64,000 bases of DNA from Colwellia sp. (GCA_029938115.1 JAPYOP010000009.1:4989-68988), one strand, 5' to 3'. Counted from the first letter of the stretch, positions 32,485 to 42,552 are shown. The notes: generated from the letters alone by a model not told the origin. A program made the numbers and translations.

Positions 32485-33495
32485 TCAGCTGGATTTAAAG
32501 CTTGTCGATTCTCGTTTGACTAGCCTTGGAATGTGTTTATAATTTTTGTTTAGATTTAATTCTACTTGCTTGGTTGATAGCTCAAGCCCTATGTTGGCTG
32601 CTTGCATTGCCATTTCTTCAATAGGGTAATTGAGTGTGCTCAATTTTGGTCTTGAATACCTAGACAGTAAAACATCATCAAAACCGAGCACTGAAATATC
32701 ATATGGCACTTTAAAACCATTATCCTCTAAGGTAGAAATTGCCCCTATTGCCATGGCATCGTTATAAACAAACAACGCAGAAAAACTCTTACCATAGGCA
32801 AGTAGTTTTTGAGTTGCCATCTCGCCTCCCTGAAGGTTAGGATCGCCATATTCAATAAGGTTTGGTTCAATATCAACGCCTGCGGACTGTAGCTCATTTT
32901 GAAAGCCTTGCAATCTAAGTAGTGGATCGTCAATTTGATATTTACTTGATATACAGGCAAAGCTTTTATGATTTAAGGCTAAAAGGTGACGAGCTGCAAT
33001 TTTACCTCCCTCGGTATTATCTAACCAAACACAGCGATGTGCTATCTCTTCAATATAGCGATCTATAAGCACTAAGCCTGATACTTTATTAGCTAGATCA
33101 ATCAATACTTGATCAGATAATTTCTTACTATGCACGACCATCACATCACATCGTCTTTCAATCAATAAATTAATGGCTTGCATTTCAGATTCGGCAGTGA
33201 CTAATCCGGTACTTAATAGTAATTGCATGTTTTTTTTTCGAGCCACTTGTTCAACGCCATTAGCCAAAGAAGCAAAAAATGGGTCAACTAGATCAGGAAT
33301 AACAACACCTAAGGTGGTACTTTTTTGAGTGACTAACGCACGGGCATTTGCATTTGGTGTGTAGTTTAACTCTTTCATCACCTTTAATACTTTTTCTATC
33401 GTCTTTTTACTGACTTTTGGACCATTATTTAATACTCGTGATACTGATGCCACTGACACGCCAGAGAGTCGAGCTACGTCTTTTATTGTTGCCAT
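32485..33495 (-). CDS. LacI/GalR-family transcriptional regulator
   Basis: A 336-aa repressor-type regulator. The helix-turn-helix is I-K-D-V-A-R-L-S-G-V-S-V-A-S-V-S-R-V-L-N (residues 3-22), followed by the hinge Y-T-P-N-A-N-A-R-A-L and a periplasmic-binding-protein-like effector domain (V-V-I-P-D-L-V-D-P-F-F...). It is divergent from galT with a palindromic site between, so galactose or a galactoside is the likely effector. It is also just upstream of, and co-directional with, the sulfatase/beta-galactosidase operon. Name left blank because LacI members cannot be told apart by eye. Confidence 0.9.
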   Translation of the reverse strand: MATIKDVARLSGVSVASVSRVLNNGPKVSKKTIEKVLKVMKELNYTPNANARALVTQKSTTLGVVIPDLVDPFFASLANGVEQVARKKNMQLLLSTGLVTAESEMQAINLLIERRCDVMVVHSKKLSDQVLIDLANKVSGLVLIDRYIEEIAHRCVWLDNTEGGKIAARHLLALNHKSFACISSKYQIDDPLLRLQGFQNELQSAGVDIEPNLIEYGDPNLQGGEMATQKLLAYGKSFSALFVYNDAMAIGAISTLEDNGFKVPYDISVLGFDDVLLSRYSRPKLSTLNYPIEEMAMQAANIGLELSTKQVELNLNKNYKHIPRLVKRESTSFKSS

Positions 33496-33616
33496 TTATT
33501 ATCGCCGAGGGTAATTGTTTACATTGCTGTATTATGTTTGTGTTTGCTTGAATATACACTAAAGATGAGTTGGTCATCAAGAGGCAATCTATTTTAAATT
33601 AGTTCTTGCACAAAGT

Positions 33617-33634
33617 AGGGTAAACGATTACCCT
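33617..33634. promoter_or_regulatory. LacI/GalR-type operator upstream of galT
   Basis: AGGGTAAACGATTACCCT has perfect 7-bp arms around a CG-containing centre, typical of LacI-family operators. It lies in the divergent gap between the LacI-family gene and galT. A weak sigma70-like pair (TTGGTC 33570-33575, TTAAAT 33594-33599) precedes it, which would put the operator just after the transcription start. Confidence 0.6.
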
Positions 33635-33671
33635 TTGGGTATGTTTTAAATAATGATTACTTTTAAATATT

Positions 33672-34715
33672 ATGACTAACGAATTTGACCCAACTGAACA
33701 TCCACATCGACGATATAATCCACTCATTGATGAATGGGTGCTAGTTTCCCCACATCGAGCCAAGCGACCTTGGCAGGGACAAGTAGAAAAACTTGATGAA
33801 CAAGAAAAATCCTCATATGACAAAGATTGTTTTTTATGTGCGGGAAATACTCGCATCAATGGTGAAGTCAACGAAGACTATAAAAAAACCTTTGTCTTTA
33901 CTAATGATTTTGCAGCGATCAAGCAAGACACACCTGTGGTGACAACTGATGATCCACTTTTTAAAATGGCGACAGAACAGGGTGAAAGTCGTGTTATTTG
34001 TTTTTCACCTGATCATAGTAAATCCTTGCCTCAGTTATCTGTGAAGGAAATTTCACTTATCGTCGATACATGGCAAAGCCAGTGTAAAGAATTAGGGGGA
34101 ACTTACTCCTGGGTGCAGGTATTTGAAAATAAGGGCAGTGTCATGGGATGCTCTAATCCACATCCTCATGGGCAGATATGGGCGCAAAAACAATTACCAA
34201 CTTTAGTTGTTAAAAAACAAAATGCGCAGCAGGTCTACTTTGAGAAATATGGCAGTAATTTATTACAGGATTATGTTGTTAGAGAAGTCAAAAATAAAGA
34301 TCGTATTGTGGTGGTGAATGATGACTGGCTAGTGGTTGTGCCTTATTGGGCTGCTTGGCCATTTGAAACGTTACTGCTACCACGTTTTTCTGTGTCACGT
34401 ATTACGGAACTTAACAGCACACAAAAGTTATCACTTGCGGATATTCTTAAGCAATTAACCATCAAATATGACAACTTATTTAATTGCTCTTTTCCGTACT
34501 CAATGGGCTGGCATGGCGCACCTTTTGATGGGCAACAACATGATGAATGGACTTTACACGCTAGCTTCTTTCCGCCATTACTTCGTTCTGCCACGGTTCG
34601 TAAATTTATGGTGGGTTATGAAATGATGGCTGAAGCACAACGCGATCTTACCGCAGAACAAGCAGCTGAACGATTACGAAATTTGCCTGATATTCATTAT
34701 AAGGAGCAAAGCTAA
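33672..34715 (+). CDS. galT: Galactose-1-phosphate uridylyltransferase
   Basis: A 347-aa GalT. It transfers UMP from UDP-glucose to galactose-1-phosphate in the cytosol, in the Leloir pathway. The start H-P-H-R-R-Y-N-P-L and W-V-L-V-S-P-H-R are family signatures. C-x-x-C (F-L-C-A-G region) is zinc-site-like, and N-P-H-P-H-G-Q-I-W contains the active-site His-Pro-His. The end ([17 protein letters not shown]) is standard. The ATG has no strong RBS. The stop overlaps the galK start by one base. First gene of the gal operon. Confidence 0.96.
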   Translation: MTNEFDPTEHPHRRYNPLIDEWVLVSPHRAKRPWQGQVEKLDEQEKSSYDKDCFLCAGNTRINGEVNEDYKKTFVFTNDFAAIKQDTPVVTTDDPLFKMATEQGESRVICFSPDHSKSLPQLSVKEISLIVDTWQSQCKELGGTYSWVQVFENKGSVMGCSNPHPHGQIWAQKQLPTLVVKKQNAQQVYFEKYGSNLLQDYVVREVKNKDRIVVVNDDWLVVVPYWAAWPFETLLLPRFSVSRITELNSTQKLSLADILKQLTIKYDNLFNCSFPYSMGWHGAPFDGQQHDEWTLHASFFPPLLRSATVRKFMVGYEMMAEAQRDLTAEQAAERLRNLPDIHYKEQS

Positions 34716-35887
34716 TGACTCAAATAAATTTAGCACAACAAAACGTTGAGCAAAAAGAGCTTGTCCAACAATTATTTGAACAACAATTTAAACGCTCAGC
34801 AGAATTGATTGCTCATGCACCTGGTCGAGTAAATTTAATTGGTGACCACACTGATTACAATGACGGTTTTGTACTTCCCGCTGCCATTAATTATGGCACA
34901 ACTATAGCTGCATCAGCTCGTAAAGATAAAGTCATTAAGGTTTATGCCCATGATTGCGAACAACAAACTAGTGAGTTTACTCTGAATGAGATTTCGTTTG
35001 ATCAGGATATGATGTGGAGCAACTATGTAAAAGGAACATTACAAGCTTTAATGAAAACACACCCTGAAATTAATGGCGCAAATCTAGTGGTTACTGGTGA
35101 TGTGCCTCAAGGGGCTGGTTTAAGTTCCTCTGCAAGTTTTGAAATTGCCATTTTAAAAACGTTTGCACAGCTTTATCATTTAGAACTAGATGGCATCAGT
35201 GCAGCCCTTATAGGTCAACAAGCAGAGAATAACTTTGTTGGTTGTAATTGTGGCATCATGGATCAACTTATCTCGGCAATGGGACAACAAGATCATGCTA
35301 TGTTGCTAGATTGTAGAAGTTTATCCTTTGAGGATGCCCCCATTCCTGATAACTTTACCCTCTTTATTGTTAATTCAAATGTAAAACGCGGCTTGGTTGA
35401 TAGCGCGTATAATTTAAGAAGAGAGCAATGTGAGCAGGTTGCCAAGTTCTTTGGTGTTTCTGCTTTACGAGATGTGACTTTAGAACAGTTAAGCTCAGCT
35501 AAAGAACAAATTGACCCAGTATTTTTTAAACGTGCTCGGCACGTGATTAGTGAAAATGCTAGAGCGATAATTACTTTAAAAGCTCTAAAGAATAATGATA
35601 TAGAAAAGATTAGTATAGCAATGAAAGAGTCTCATATTTCTTTGCGTGATGACTTTGAAGTGACCACCAAGGAAATGGATGGCTTGGTTGAAATGATAGA
35701 TAGTGTGTTAGGTGTTGAAGGTGGGGTTCGTATGACTGGTGGCGGTTTTGGCGGTTGTATTGTTGCCTTAGTGCCAACAAGTATGGTCGAACAAGTAAAG
35801 GACGTTGTTAACAGCAGATACGAGAAAGAATTTGGTTTATCACCAAGTATTTACCTATGCATTGCAACACAAGGTGCATTTAGATAA
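34715..35887 (+). CDS. galK: Galactokinase
   Basis: A 390-aa GHMP kinase that phosphorylates galactose at C1 using ATP. Motifs include A-P-G-R-V-N-L-I-G-D-H-T-D-Y-N (galactokinase signature), P-Q-G-A-G-L-S-S-S-A-S (ATP loop), and R-M-T-G-G-G-F-G-G-C near the end. An AAGGAG site at the galT end serves its ATG, which overlaps the galT stop (TAATG), so translation is coupled. Confidence 0.96.
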   Translation: MTQINLAQQNVEQKELVQQLFEQQFKRSAELIAHAPGRVNLIGDHTDYNDGFVLPAAINYGTTIAASARKDKVIKVYAHDCEQQTSEFTLNEISFDQDMMWSNYVKGTLQALMKTHPEINGANLVVTGDVPQGAGLSSSASFEIAILKTFAQLYHLELDGISAALIGQQAENNFVGCNCGIMDQLISAMGQQDHAMLLDCRSLSFEDAPIPDNFTLFIVNSNVKRGLVDSAYNLRREQCEQVAKFFGVSALRDVTLEQLSSAKEQIDPVFFKRARHVISENARAIITLKALKNNDIEKISIAMKESHISLRDDFEVTTKEMDGLVEMIDSVLGVEGGVRMTGGGFGGCIVALVPTSMVEQVKDVVNSRYEKEFGLSPSIYLCIATQGAFR

Positions 35888-35951
35888 TTCTTTGAAATGT
35901 ATAACAAGCTTAAATATAAAAATTATAACTTAAAGTAAAAGGTGGAAAATT

Positions 35952-37526
35952 ATGGATTTTGCAAACAAATTGGGGACGATAGACACGACAATTTTTATTG
36001 TCTACGTTATAGGCTTATTGTGCCTTGCTTTATGGATTTCTCGCAGTGAGAAAAAAGAAGGGGTAAATACCGAAGACTATTTCTTAGCAAGTAAATCGTT
36101 ACCTTGGTGGGCTATCGGTGCTTCTTTAATTGCAGCGAATATTTCTGCTGAACAAATTATCGGCATGTCAGGCTCGGGTTATGCCATTGGTTTAGCTATA
36201 GCTTCTTACGAATGGATGGCAGCCATTACCTTGGTGATAGTCGGTAAATACATGTTGCCAATTTTCTTGAAAAATGAAATTTTCACCATGCCGCAATATC
36301 TTGAACAACGTTTTGATAACAAAGTAAAAACCACCATGTCAATCTTTTGGTTAGCGGTATACACCTTTGTTAACTTAACGGCGGTATTATGGTTAGGTGG
36401 CTTGGCTATTGAAAGCGTTGCAGGTGTCGATTGGATGTTCGGCATGATATTTTTAGCGGTGTTCTCAGTTGCTTATTCTTTATATGGCGGTTTAAAAGCG
36501 GTTGCATTTACCGACATATTACAAGTAGTGTTATTAGTGTTTGGTGGCTTGTTACTCAGCTATTTAGCCTTAGATGCTGTTGCTGATGGTCAAGGGGTAT
36601 TAGCCGGTTTTGGTATTCTGACCGAGACTATGCCTGATCATTTTGACATGATTTTAAGTCCTGACAATAGTAATTACATGAGCCTTCCTGGTATTTCGGT
36701 ATTACTTGGTGGTATGTGGGTAATGAATTTTAGTTATTGGGGCTTTAACCAATATATTATTCAACGCGCATTGGCTGCTAAAGATCTTAAAGAAGCACAA
36801 AAAGGTATCGCTTTTGCCGCTTACCTTAAATTATTAATGCCACTTATTGTTGTGCTACCAGGCATTGCTGCGGTTATTCTTTATCCAACACTTTCTAAGC
36901 CTGATGAAGCTTATCCTGCAATGATGGCAATGTTACCTGTTGGAATAAAAGGGCTAGTTTTTGCCGCATTAGTTGCTGCCATCGTCTCTTCGTTAGCATC
37001 TATGACAAACAGTATATCAACCATATTTACCATGGATATTTATTCTCACTTTAAGCCCAACAAAAGCCAACGTCATTATGTAGGTGTTGGTCGTATTGCT
37101 GCATTAGTTTCTTTGTGTATTGCTTTAATCGTTGCTCAACCCTTATTAGGCGAGTTTGACCAAGCATTTCAATATATCCAAGAATTTACCGGTTTCTTCA
37201 CGCCAGGCATAGTGGTTATATTTATGTTAGGTATGTTCTGGAAACGGGCTACATCAATGGGTGCGTTATCGGCTGCATTGGGCTCAGCAGTCTTTTCATT
37301 AGTCCTTAAGTTTGCTTGGCCAGAGTTGCCATTTATGGACCGCGTTGGTTTAGTGTTCTTGTTGTGTTTAGCTGTTTGTTATTTTGTGTCGATCATGGGC
37401 AAACCAAATACTACGGATAGCAGTGTGAGTTTAGATGATGTGAGCTTTGCCACAACTAAATCATTTAATGTCGCGTCAGTGGGTGTAATACTTATCCTTA
37501 CCGCTTTATACGCCACTTGGTGGTAA
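35952..37526 (+). CDS. Sodium/galactose symporter (SSS family)
   Basis: A 524-aa inner-membrane symporter of the solute:sodium symporter family, with about 14 hydrophobic helices. S-L-I-A-A-N-I-S-A-E-Q-I-I-G-M-S-G and A-Y-S-L-Y-G-G-L-K-A-V-A-F-T-D are typical of SglT-like sugar carriers. Position between galK and galE makes galactose (or glucose/galactose) the likely cargo, complementing periplasmic galactose release. AAGGTGG precedes the ATG. A strong intrinsic terminator follows. Confidence 0.9.
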   Translation: MDFANKLGTIDTTIFIVYVIGLLCLALWISRSEKKEGVNTEDYFLASKSLPWWAIGASLIAANISAEQIIGMSGSGYAIGLAIASYEWMAAITLVIVGKYMLPIFLKNEIFTMPQYLEQRFDNKVKTTMSIFWLAVYTFVNLTAVLWLGGLAIESVAGVDWMFGMIFLAVFSVAYSLYGGLKAVAFTDILQVVLLVFGGLLLSYLALDAVADGQGVLAGFGILTETMPDHFDMILSPDNSNYMSLPGISVLLGGMWVMNFSYWGFNQYIIQRALAAKDLKEAQKGIAFAAYLKLLMPLIVVLPGIAAVILYPTLSKPDEAYPAMMAMLPVGIKGLVFAALVAAIVSSLASMTNSISTIFTMDIYSHFKPNKSQRHYVGVGRIAALVSLCIALIVAQPLLGEFDQAFQYIQEFTGFFTPGIVVIFMLGMFWKRATSMGALSAALGSAVFSLVLKFAWPELPFMDRVGLVFLLCLAVCYFVSIMGKPNTTDSSVSLDDVSFATTKSFNVASVGVILILTALYATWW

Positions 37527-37545
37527 AAAGAACAATAATTTAAAC

Positions 37546-37595
37546 AAGGTCAATTACTATCCATTTGATTAGTAATTGACCTTTTCTATTTTTAG
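37546..37595 (+). terminator. Intrinsic terminator inside the gal operon
   Basis: AAGGTCAATTACTA (37546-37559) pairs perfectly with TAGTAATTGACCTT (37570-37583) in a 14-bp stem with a 10-nt loop, followed by TTCTATTTTT. It sits between the symporter and galE. It probably lowers galE-galM expression relative to galT-galK-symporter unless antitermination or a second promoter exists. Confidence 0.85.
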
Positions 37596-37603
37596 GACAA
37601 AAA

Positions 37604-38629
37604 ATGAAAGTATTAGTTACAGGGGGCGCTGGATATATAGGCTCTCATACAGTTTTATCGCTATTAGAAAATAATTATGATGTTATCGTTTATGATAATT
37701 TAGTTAACTCAAGTGTTGAATCTCTTGATCGAGTTGAAAAGCTAGCTGGAAAATCTGTCGAGTTTGTTGAAGGTGATATCTGTGATAAAGCTGCATTAAG
37801 CCATGTATTTAAAAAATTTAAAATTGATGCTGTTATTCATTTCGCTGCACTCAAAGCGGTTGGTGAGTCGGCACAAATTCCATTAAGTTATTATCAGAAC
37901 AATGTTCATGGCTCTGTTTGCTTGTTAGAAGTGATGCAGGAAAATGATGTACATAACTTCATCTTTAGTTCCTCAGCCACAGTTTATGGAGAAGAAAATG
38001 AAGTGCCTTATGTTGAAACGATGAAGTTAGGCACACCTTCTAGCCCTTATGGCGCAAGTAAAGTGATGGTCGAGCGTATACTCGCTGATATGACTGTTTC
38101 GAATGGACGTTTTAGAGGTGTTTCTTTACGCTATTTCAATCCTATCGGTGCCCATGAAAGTGGTGGTATAGGCGAAGATCCAACAGGTATTCCCAATAAT
38201 CTTCTGCCTTATGTGGCGCAAGTTGCTGTGGGTAAACGTGATAAACTCAGTATCTTCGGTGATGATTATCCTACTAAAGATGGTAGCTGTGAACGTGATT
38301 ATTTACACGTGATGGATTTAGCCCAAGGACATGTTGCAGCATTAAATTGGTTGAATTGTAACGATGAATTTCGCGGAGTTGAAGCCTTTAATTTAGGTAC
38401 AGGCAATGGGATTTCAGTATTTTCTATTGTAAAAGCATTTGAAAAAGCCACTAATAAAATCATCCCATTTGAAGTCTCGCCAAGAAGAGCAGGGGACCTT
38501 CCCGCTTTTTGGGCTAATGCTAATAAGGCAAATAAAGAACTTAATTGGCAAGCTAGTCGAAGCTTAGAGCAAATGATGGAGGATACTTGGCGTTGGCAAT
38601 CAAATAATCCAGATGGATATTTAACTTAA
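37604..38629 (+). CDS. galE: UDP-glucose 4-epimerase
   Basis: A 341-aa extended short-chain dehydrogenase-type epimerase that interconverts UDP-galactose and UDP-glucose. Visible are G-G-A-G-Y-I-G-S-H (NAD-binding, residues 7-15), F-S-S-S-A-T-V-Y-G and S-P-Y-G-A-S-K (Tyr/Lys pair), and the substrate motif N-P-I-G-A-H. AGGA precedes the ATG. The stop overlaps the galM start by one base. Confidence 0.96.
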   Translation: MKVLVTGGAGYIGSHTVLSLLENNYDVIVYDNLVNSSVESLDRVEKLAGKSVEFVEGDICDKAALSHVFKKFKIDAVIHFAALKAVGESAQIPLSYYQNNVHGSVCLLEVMQENDVHNFIFSSSATVYGEENEVPYVETMKLGTPSSPYGASKVMVERILADMTVSNGRFRGVSLRYFNPIGAHESGGIGEDPTGIPNNLLPYVAQVAVGKRDKLSIFGDDYPTKDGSCERDYLHVMDLAQGHVAALNWLNCNDEFRGVEAFNLGTGNGISVFSIVKAFEKATNKIIPFEVSPRRAGDLPAFWANANKANKELNWQASRSLEQMMEDTWRWQSNNPDGYLT

Positions 38630-39624
38630 TGGCTAATTTGATAACAGATTTGGAAACTGTATTACTGACCAATGATAATGGCATGTCAGTTGAAATTATT
38701 AATTTTGGCGGCAGAATTAAGTCAATTAAGTTTCCTGTTAATTCCAAACCTACGGAAATGATTTTAGGTTATTCATCTGCACAAGCATATTTAAATGATG
38801 AGTTTTATTTAGGAGCTACTTGTGGCAGGGTGTGTAATCGTATTGCAGGTGGAAAATTTGAACTTTCTGGTCGTCAATTTCATTTACCCTTAAATGATGG
38901 GATGAATTGTTTACACGGTGGTGATAACAATTTCTCTTTACGTTATTGGCAAATTGATAAACAAAAGCTTACTCATTGTTCGGTTACTTTATTACTGGTA
39001 TCGGATGATGGAGACCAAGGCTTTCCTGGCACGCTAAACGTGTCTGTAACCTATGAGTTAAGTGAAGATAATAAACTGAGTATTCAATATTCGGCCAATA
39101 CTGATTTAGCTACACCCGTTAATTTAACCAACCATGCTTATTTTAATTTGGGTGAAAAAGACAGTCAATCTTTGTATTTACAAATCAAGTCATCAGCCTA
39201 TCTTGAGAGTAATTCAGAAAATTTGCCTACGGGGAAAATCCTTGGGGTAGCGGAAACAGATTATAATTTTAGAGAACCAGCTTCTGTTGGGATTCGTCAA
39301 CAAAATACTGAAGATAAATCTATTAAAACAAAAAATGGTTACGATCACTGTTTTGTTTTAGATAATTCTCCCATTGAAGAGCCCAAAGCAATTCTTACAT
39401 CAGTAAAAAATCAAGTTAGTTTGTCAGTTTATACCGACCAGCCAGCCATACAGCTTTATACGGGTTATTATTTAACGGGCCAATTTAAATCATATCAAGG
39501 ACTATGTTTAGAAGCGCAAAACTATACAGATGCGGATAATAATAAGCATTTTCCTAGTAATGTTTTGATGCCAAATCAACAATATCAACGAAGAATTACC
39601 TTTGGGTTCGCGTCCATTAATTAG
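38629..39624 (+). CDS. galM: Aldose 1-epimerase (galactose mutarotase)
   Basis: A 331-aa mutarotase that converts beta- to alpha-galactose for GalK. Family marks are G-A-T-C-G-R-V-C-N-R-I, N-D-G-M-N-C-L-H-G-G, N-L-T-N-H-A-Y-F-N-L (catalytic His), D-H-C-F-V-L, and late L-C-L-E-A-Q-N-Y-T-D-A (catalytic Glu). Its ATG overlaps the galE stop. A 15-bp tandem duplication spans its stop codon. Confidence 0.93.
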   Translation: MANLITDLETVLLTNDNGMSVEIINFGGRIKSIKFPVNSKPTEMILGYSSAQAYLNDEFYLGATCGRVCNRIAGGKFELSGRQFHLPLNDGMNCLHGGDNNFSLRYWQIDKQKLTHCSVTLLLVSDDGDQGFPGTLNVSVTYELSEDNKLSIQYSANTDLATPVNLTNHAYFNLGEKDSQSLYLQIKSSAYLESNSENLPTGKILGVAETDYNFREPASVGIRQQNTEDKSIKTKNGYDHCFVLDNSPIEEPKAILTSVKNQVSLSVYTDQPAIQLYTGYYLTGQFKSYQGLCLEAQNYTDADNNKHFPSNVLMPNQQYQRRITFGFASIN

Positions 39625-39648
39625 TTGTTCTGTAATTAGTTGTTCTGT
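39619..39648. repeat. 15-bp perfect tandem duplication at galM stop
   Basis: AATTAGTTGTTCTGT is present twice in a row (39619-39633 and 39634-39648). The galM TAG lies in the first copy. Probably a slippage duplication. Confidence 0.9.
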
Positions 39649-39652
39649 AATT

Positions 39653-39680
39653 GGTGTAATACAATTTGTTGTATTTCACC
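39653..39680 (+). terminator. Hairpin after galM
   Basis: GGTG-T-AATACAA pairs with TTGTATT-T-CACC (one T:T mismatch), loop TTTG at 39665-39668. It ends the gal operon. There is no U-tract, so it may act in RNA protection or need Rho. Confidence 0.6.
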
Positions 39681-39874
39681 TATAATCAAAATGTATAATT
39701 TGAACAAATTACAGGCACAAAATCATCAGGCATTTGTTAAAGTAAAGATTTGTAAATTAATTAGCAATTTAGGTGGATTGAGTTAGTGTATCCCCGATAT
39801 GTAAGTCTGATTAGATATTATTGTTTTGCATCAATAAATTTCGATTATCTAATTGTCATGGAAATCAGTTAAAA

Positions 39875-41278
39875 ATGCGGTTTATGAAAATTACTATTAT
39901 ATTTTTTATCTTATTATTAACCAGTTGTGCACAACATACAGAAACTAATATAGCTATTGATAATATTGAGTTTTCAACATCGTTCGTCGCACAAGGCAAC
40001 AATAAACTGGATAGACGTTGGTGGAATAATTTTGGCAGTGATGAATTAACTCAACTAGTTTCTCAAGCGCTCAACGATAATTTATCATTAAAAGCCAAAG
40101 ATCTAAGATTAAAAAGTAGTGCTATTAACGCTAAAATTGCTGGAGCGGATCTTTATCCGACGCTTAATTTAAATGCTAATACTTCGTCGGATTTTGACAA
40201 TTTTGGCGACATTAAAAGCGCTTCAATTGGAATTAGTTCTAGTTGGGAGTTAGATTTATGGGGCGGTATTGAAGCAAACGAAAATAAAGCTTATTGGAAT
40301 CATCAAGAACAGTTAGCGTTATACCGTGGACGAGCTAATCTAGTTGCCGGTAGTATTACCAATGCTTGGTTAAGTTTAAATTCCGAGCAAGAAAAAAAAC
40401 TTGTTCTAGCCGATCAATTCCAACGTACGCAAGATGCTTTAAAGGTGATTTCTCGACGTTTCTCCATGGGCAAAAATTCAGTAACAGATATCTGGCAGCA
40501 ACAAAAATTATTAAAGACTATTGAAGTACAACAGTCCAAAAATGATGCTGACTTATACATCTTTCATCAAACATTAGCCTTGTGGTTGGGGTTACCCAGC
40601 CATGCGCTATTAATAAAAGATCTAGATGGACTGCCTTTATTACCAGCACTACCTGAGATTGGTGTTCCTGCACAAGTGTTAAAGTATCGTCCTGACATTG
40701 AACAAGCGTTCGCTAAGATTAAGGCGGCAAATGAGCAATTGGCGATGGCGATAGCAAATCAATATCCTCGAATCACCTTGCGGGCAAATTATTCCACAGC
40801 AAAAAATTCAATGAGTGATTTATTTGATGACTGGTCAGGTAATTTACTTGCATCACTTGCACTGCCGCTGTTTGATAGTGGCGAAAGAAAATCAGTTACC
40901 AAACAACGTGAATTTCAGTTAGAAGCCTTGGTCATTGATTATCAACAAGTTTGGTTAGCAGCCATTGCTAGTGTTAACCAAGTACTTGTTAATGAAACAC
41001 AGTTATTGAAGATCACCAAGAATTTAGCAGAACAACTAGATTTAGCAGAGCGGACAGAAAAATTGACCACGATAAAATATCTAAACGGTAAAACGAATTA
41101 TTTAAATTTGCTTAAAGCCCAAGAAAGTATTTTGTCATTAGAAAGACAACTGATTGATGCCAATAAAAAAGCTGTTATTAATCGGGTCTTGTTATATCGC
41201 GAATTAAGCCATGGTGATTTTTCTATGAGCGAACAGGCAGTTACTAAAAAAAATGATAACAAAGGAAAATCGTCTTAA
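39875..41278 (+). CDS. TolC/NodT-like outer-membrane efflux lipoprotein
   Basis: A 467-aa outer-membrane factor of an RND efflux complex. Lipobox L-L-T-S-C, then R-R-W-W-N-N-F-G and repeated long amphipathic helices with L-Y-P-T-L-N-L and Q-Y-P-R-I-T-L-R-A-N-Y strands, as in OprM/NodT proteins. The frame is open from 39821, but that start would put unrelated residues before the signal peptide; ATG at 39875 (or 39884) is preferred. The stop overlaps the adaptor start (TAATG). Confidence 0.87.
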   Translation: MRFMKITIIFFILLLTSCAQHTETNIAIDNIEFSTSFVAQGNNKLDRRWWNNFGSDELTQLVSQALNDNLSLKAKDLRLKSSAINAKIAGADLYPTLNLNANTSSDFDNFGDIKSASIGISSSWELDLWGGIEANENKAYWNHQEQLALYRGRANLVAGSITNAWLSLNSEQEKKLVLADQFQRTQDALKVISRRFSMGKNSVTDIWQQQKLLKTIEVQQSKNDADLYIFHQTLALWLGLPSHALLIKDLDGLPLLPALPEIGVPAQVLKYRPDIEQAFAKIKAANEQLAMAIANQYPRITLRANYSTAKNSMSDLFDDWSGNLLASLALPLFDSGERKSVTKQREFQLEALVIDYQQVWLAAIASVNQVLVNETQLLKITKNLAEQLDLAERTEKLTTIKYLNGKTNYLNLLKAQESILSLERQLIDANKKAVINRVLLYRELSHGDFSMSEQAVTKKNDNKGKSS

Positions 41279-42552
41279 TGCGTCGTATCTTACTTTCAAA
41301 TAAAATTTTGCCGTTGATTATTGTTATTTTAGGGGGGCTACTCGGCTATTATATTTTACATTCAGCTGAACAAAAACCTCAGGGTTATAAAAACAACAAA
41401 ATCAAGCGTCATCGTATTGTACTAACAAGTAAATTAGAAAGGGGCTCAGTGGTGCCTGTTTGGAATGCCTCGGGGTTTGTTATCCCGGCCGAATCGGTGA
41501 AAATTAATGCGCGGGTATCTGGAAATATTGCTGCAATTAATGCGTTAGCTACACCAGGCGGCATGATAAAAAAAGGTCAGTGGTTAGCAAAACTTGAAAC
41601 CATAGATTTTGATTTAGCATTAAGATCACAACAAGCTCAACTTGAACAAGCCAATGCAAATCTTTCCCTTGAGCAAGCAGATCAAACATTAGCTAAAGAA
41701 GAGCTAGCACTGCTAAACAACAATGCTGACTTTACCATTGATGAATCCTTGGTATTACGCGAGCCACAACTCACGGTTGCTAAATCGAAAGTGTCTGTTG
41801 CGATGAATAATGTAGAAAAAGCAAAATTAAACTTAGCGCGCACCCAAGTTTTGATGCCTTTTACCGGTAAAATTATGAGAAAAGACATCGGCGTAGGCAG
41901 TAAAGTGTCCACCAACACCACGTTGTTTTCTGTTGTGAATACTGAGGTTTATTGGATTGAGGTTAAAATCCCCCATAAATTTTTGGCGATATTCGATAAG
42001 CAACAATTAGCGAAAATATCACAACCCCGTCTATGGGGAGAAGGTAATTTTCGATCCGCGAGATTTGTTTCAATATTACCGGAATTAGATGATAAAGACC
42101 GGCAAGTCAAAGTACTGTTAGCGATTGATGCACCTCAAGATGAAGTGGCTAATCAACCGCAAGTTTTTATTAATGATTTTCTTAATGTGCAATTACAAGG
42201 TAAAGCCATTGAAAATGCCTGGACCATCAAGCACACCTGGTTACAAGCCGACAATACTATTTGGGTAGTTGATAAAAATAGTACCCTGCAAAAAAGAGCG
42301 GTTGAGGTGTTATTTAAAGGTCGAGATGTTATTTATGTCCGGACAAAAATTCAACCAGGTGATAGAGCACTAGCCGAAAAACCGGGTATTGCCAGTGTTG
42401 GCTTGCCGGTTAAATCACGAAAAGATATGGCCAGTAAAATGGAGCAACAAAAGCAGCGCAATAAATTCGATAATGCAGAACCAGTACCCTTAGAAAGACG
42501 GAAAAAAGACAAAATATTTGGCAAAGGAAAAAGGCAAAAAAATGCAGGATAA
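41278..42552 (+). CDS. RND efflux periplasmic adaptor (HlyD/MFP family)
   Basis: A 424-aa membrane-fusion protein linking pump and outer-membrane factor. An N-terminal membrane anchor (I-I-V-I-L-G-G-L-L-G-Y-Y-I) is followed by a lipoyl half (V-S-G-N-I-A-A-I-N-A...G-G-M-I-K-K-G-Q-W-L-A-K-L), a coiled-coil hairpin and a second lipoyl half (A-R-T-Q-V-L-M-P-F-T-G-K-I). The C-terminal 45 residues are highly charged and Lys-rich. It overlaps the pump gene start by 11 bp. Confidence 0.88.
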   Translation: MRRILLSNKILPLIIVILGGLLGYYILHSAEQKPQGYKNNKIKRHRIVLTSKLERGSVVPVWNASGFVIPAESVKINARVSGNIAAINALATPGGMIKKGQWLAKLETIDFDLALRSQQAQLEQANANLSLEQADQTLAKEELALLNNNADFTIDESLVLREPQLTVAKSKVSVAMNNVEKAKLNLARTQVLMPFTGKIMRKDIGVGSKVSTNTTLFSVVNTEVYWIEVKIPHKFLAIFDKQQLAKISQPRLWGEGNFRSARFVSILPELDDKDRQVKVLLAIDAPQDEVANQPQVFINDFLNVQLQGKAIENAWTIKHTWLQADNTIWVVDKNSTLQKRAVEVLFKGRDVIYVRTKIQPGDRALAEKPGIASVGLPVKSRKDMASKMEQQKQRNKFDNAEPVPLERRKKDKIFGKGKRQKNAG

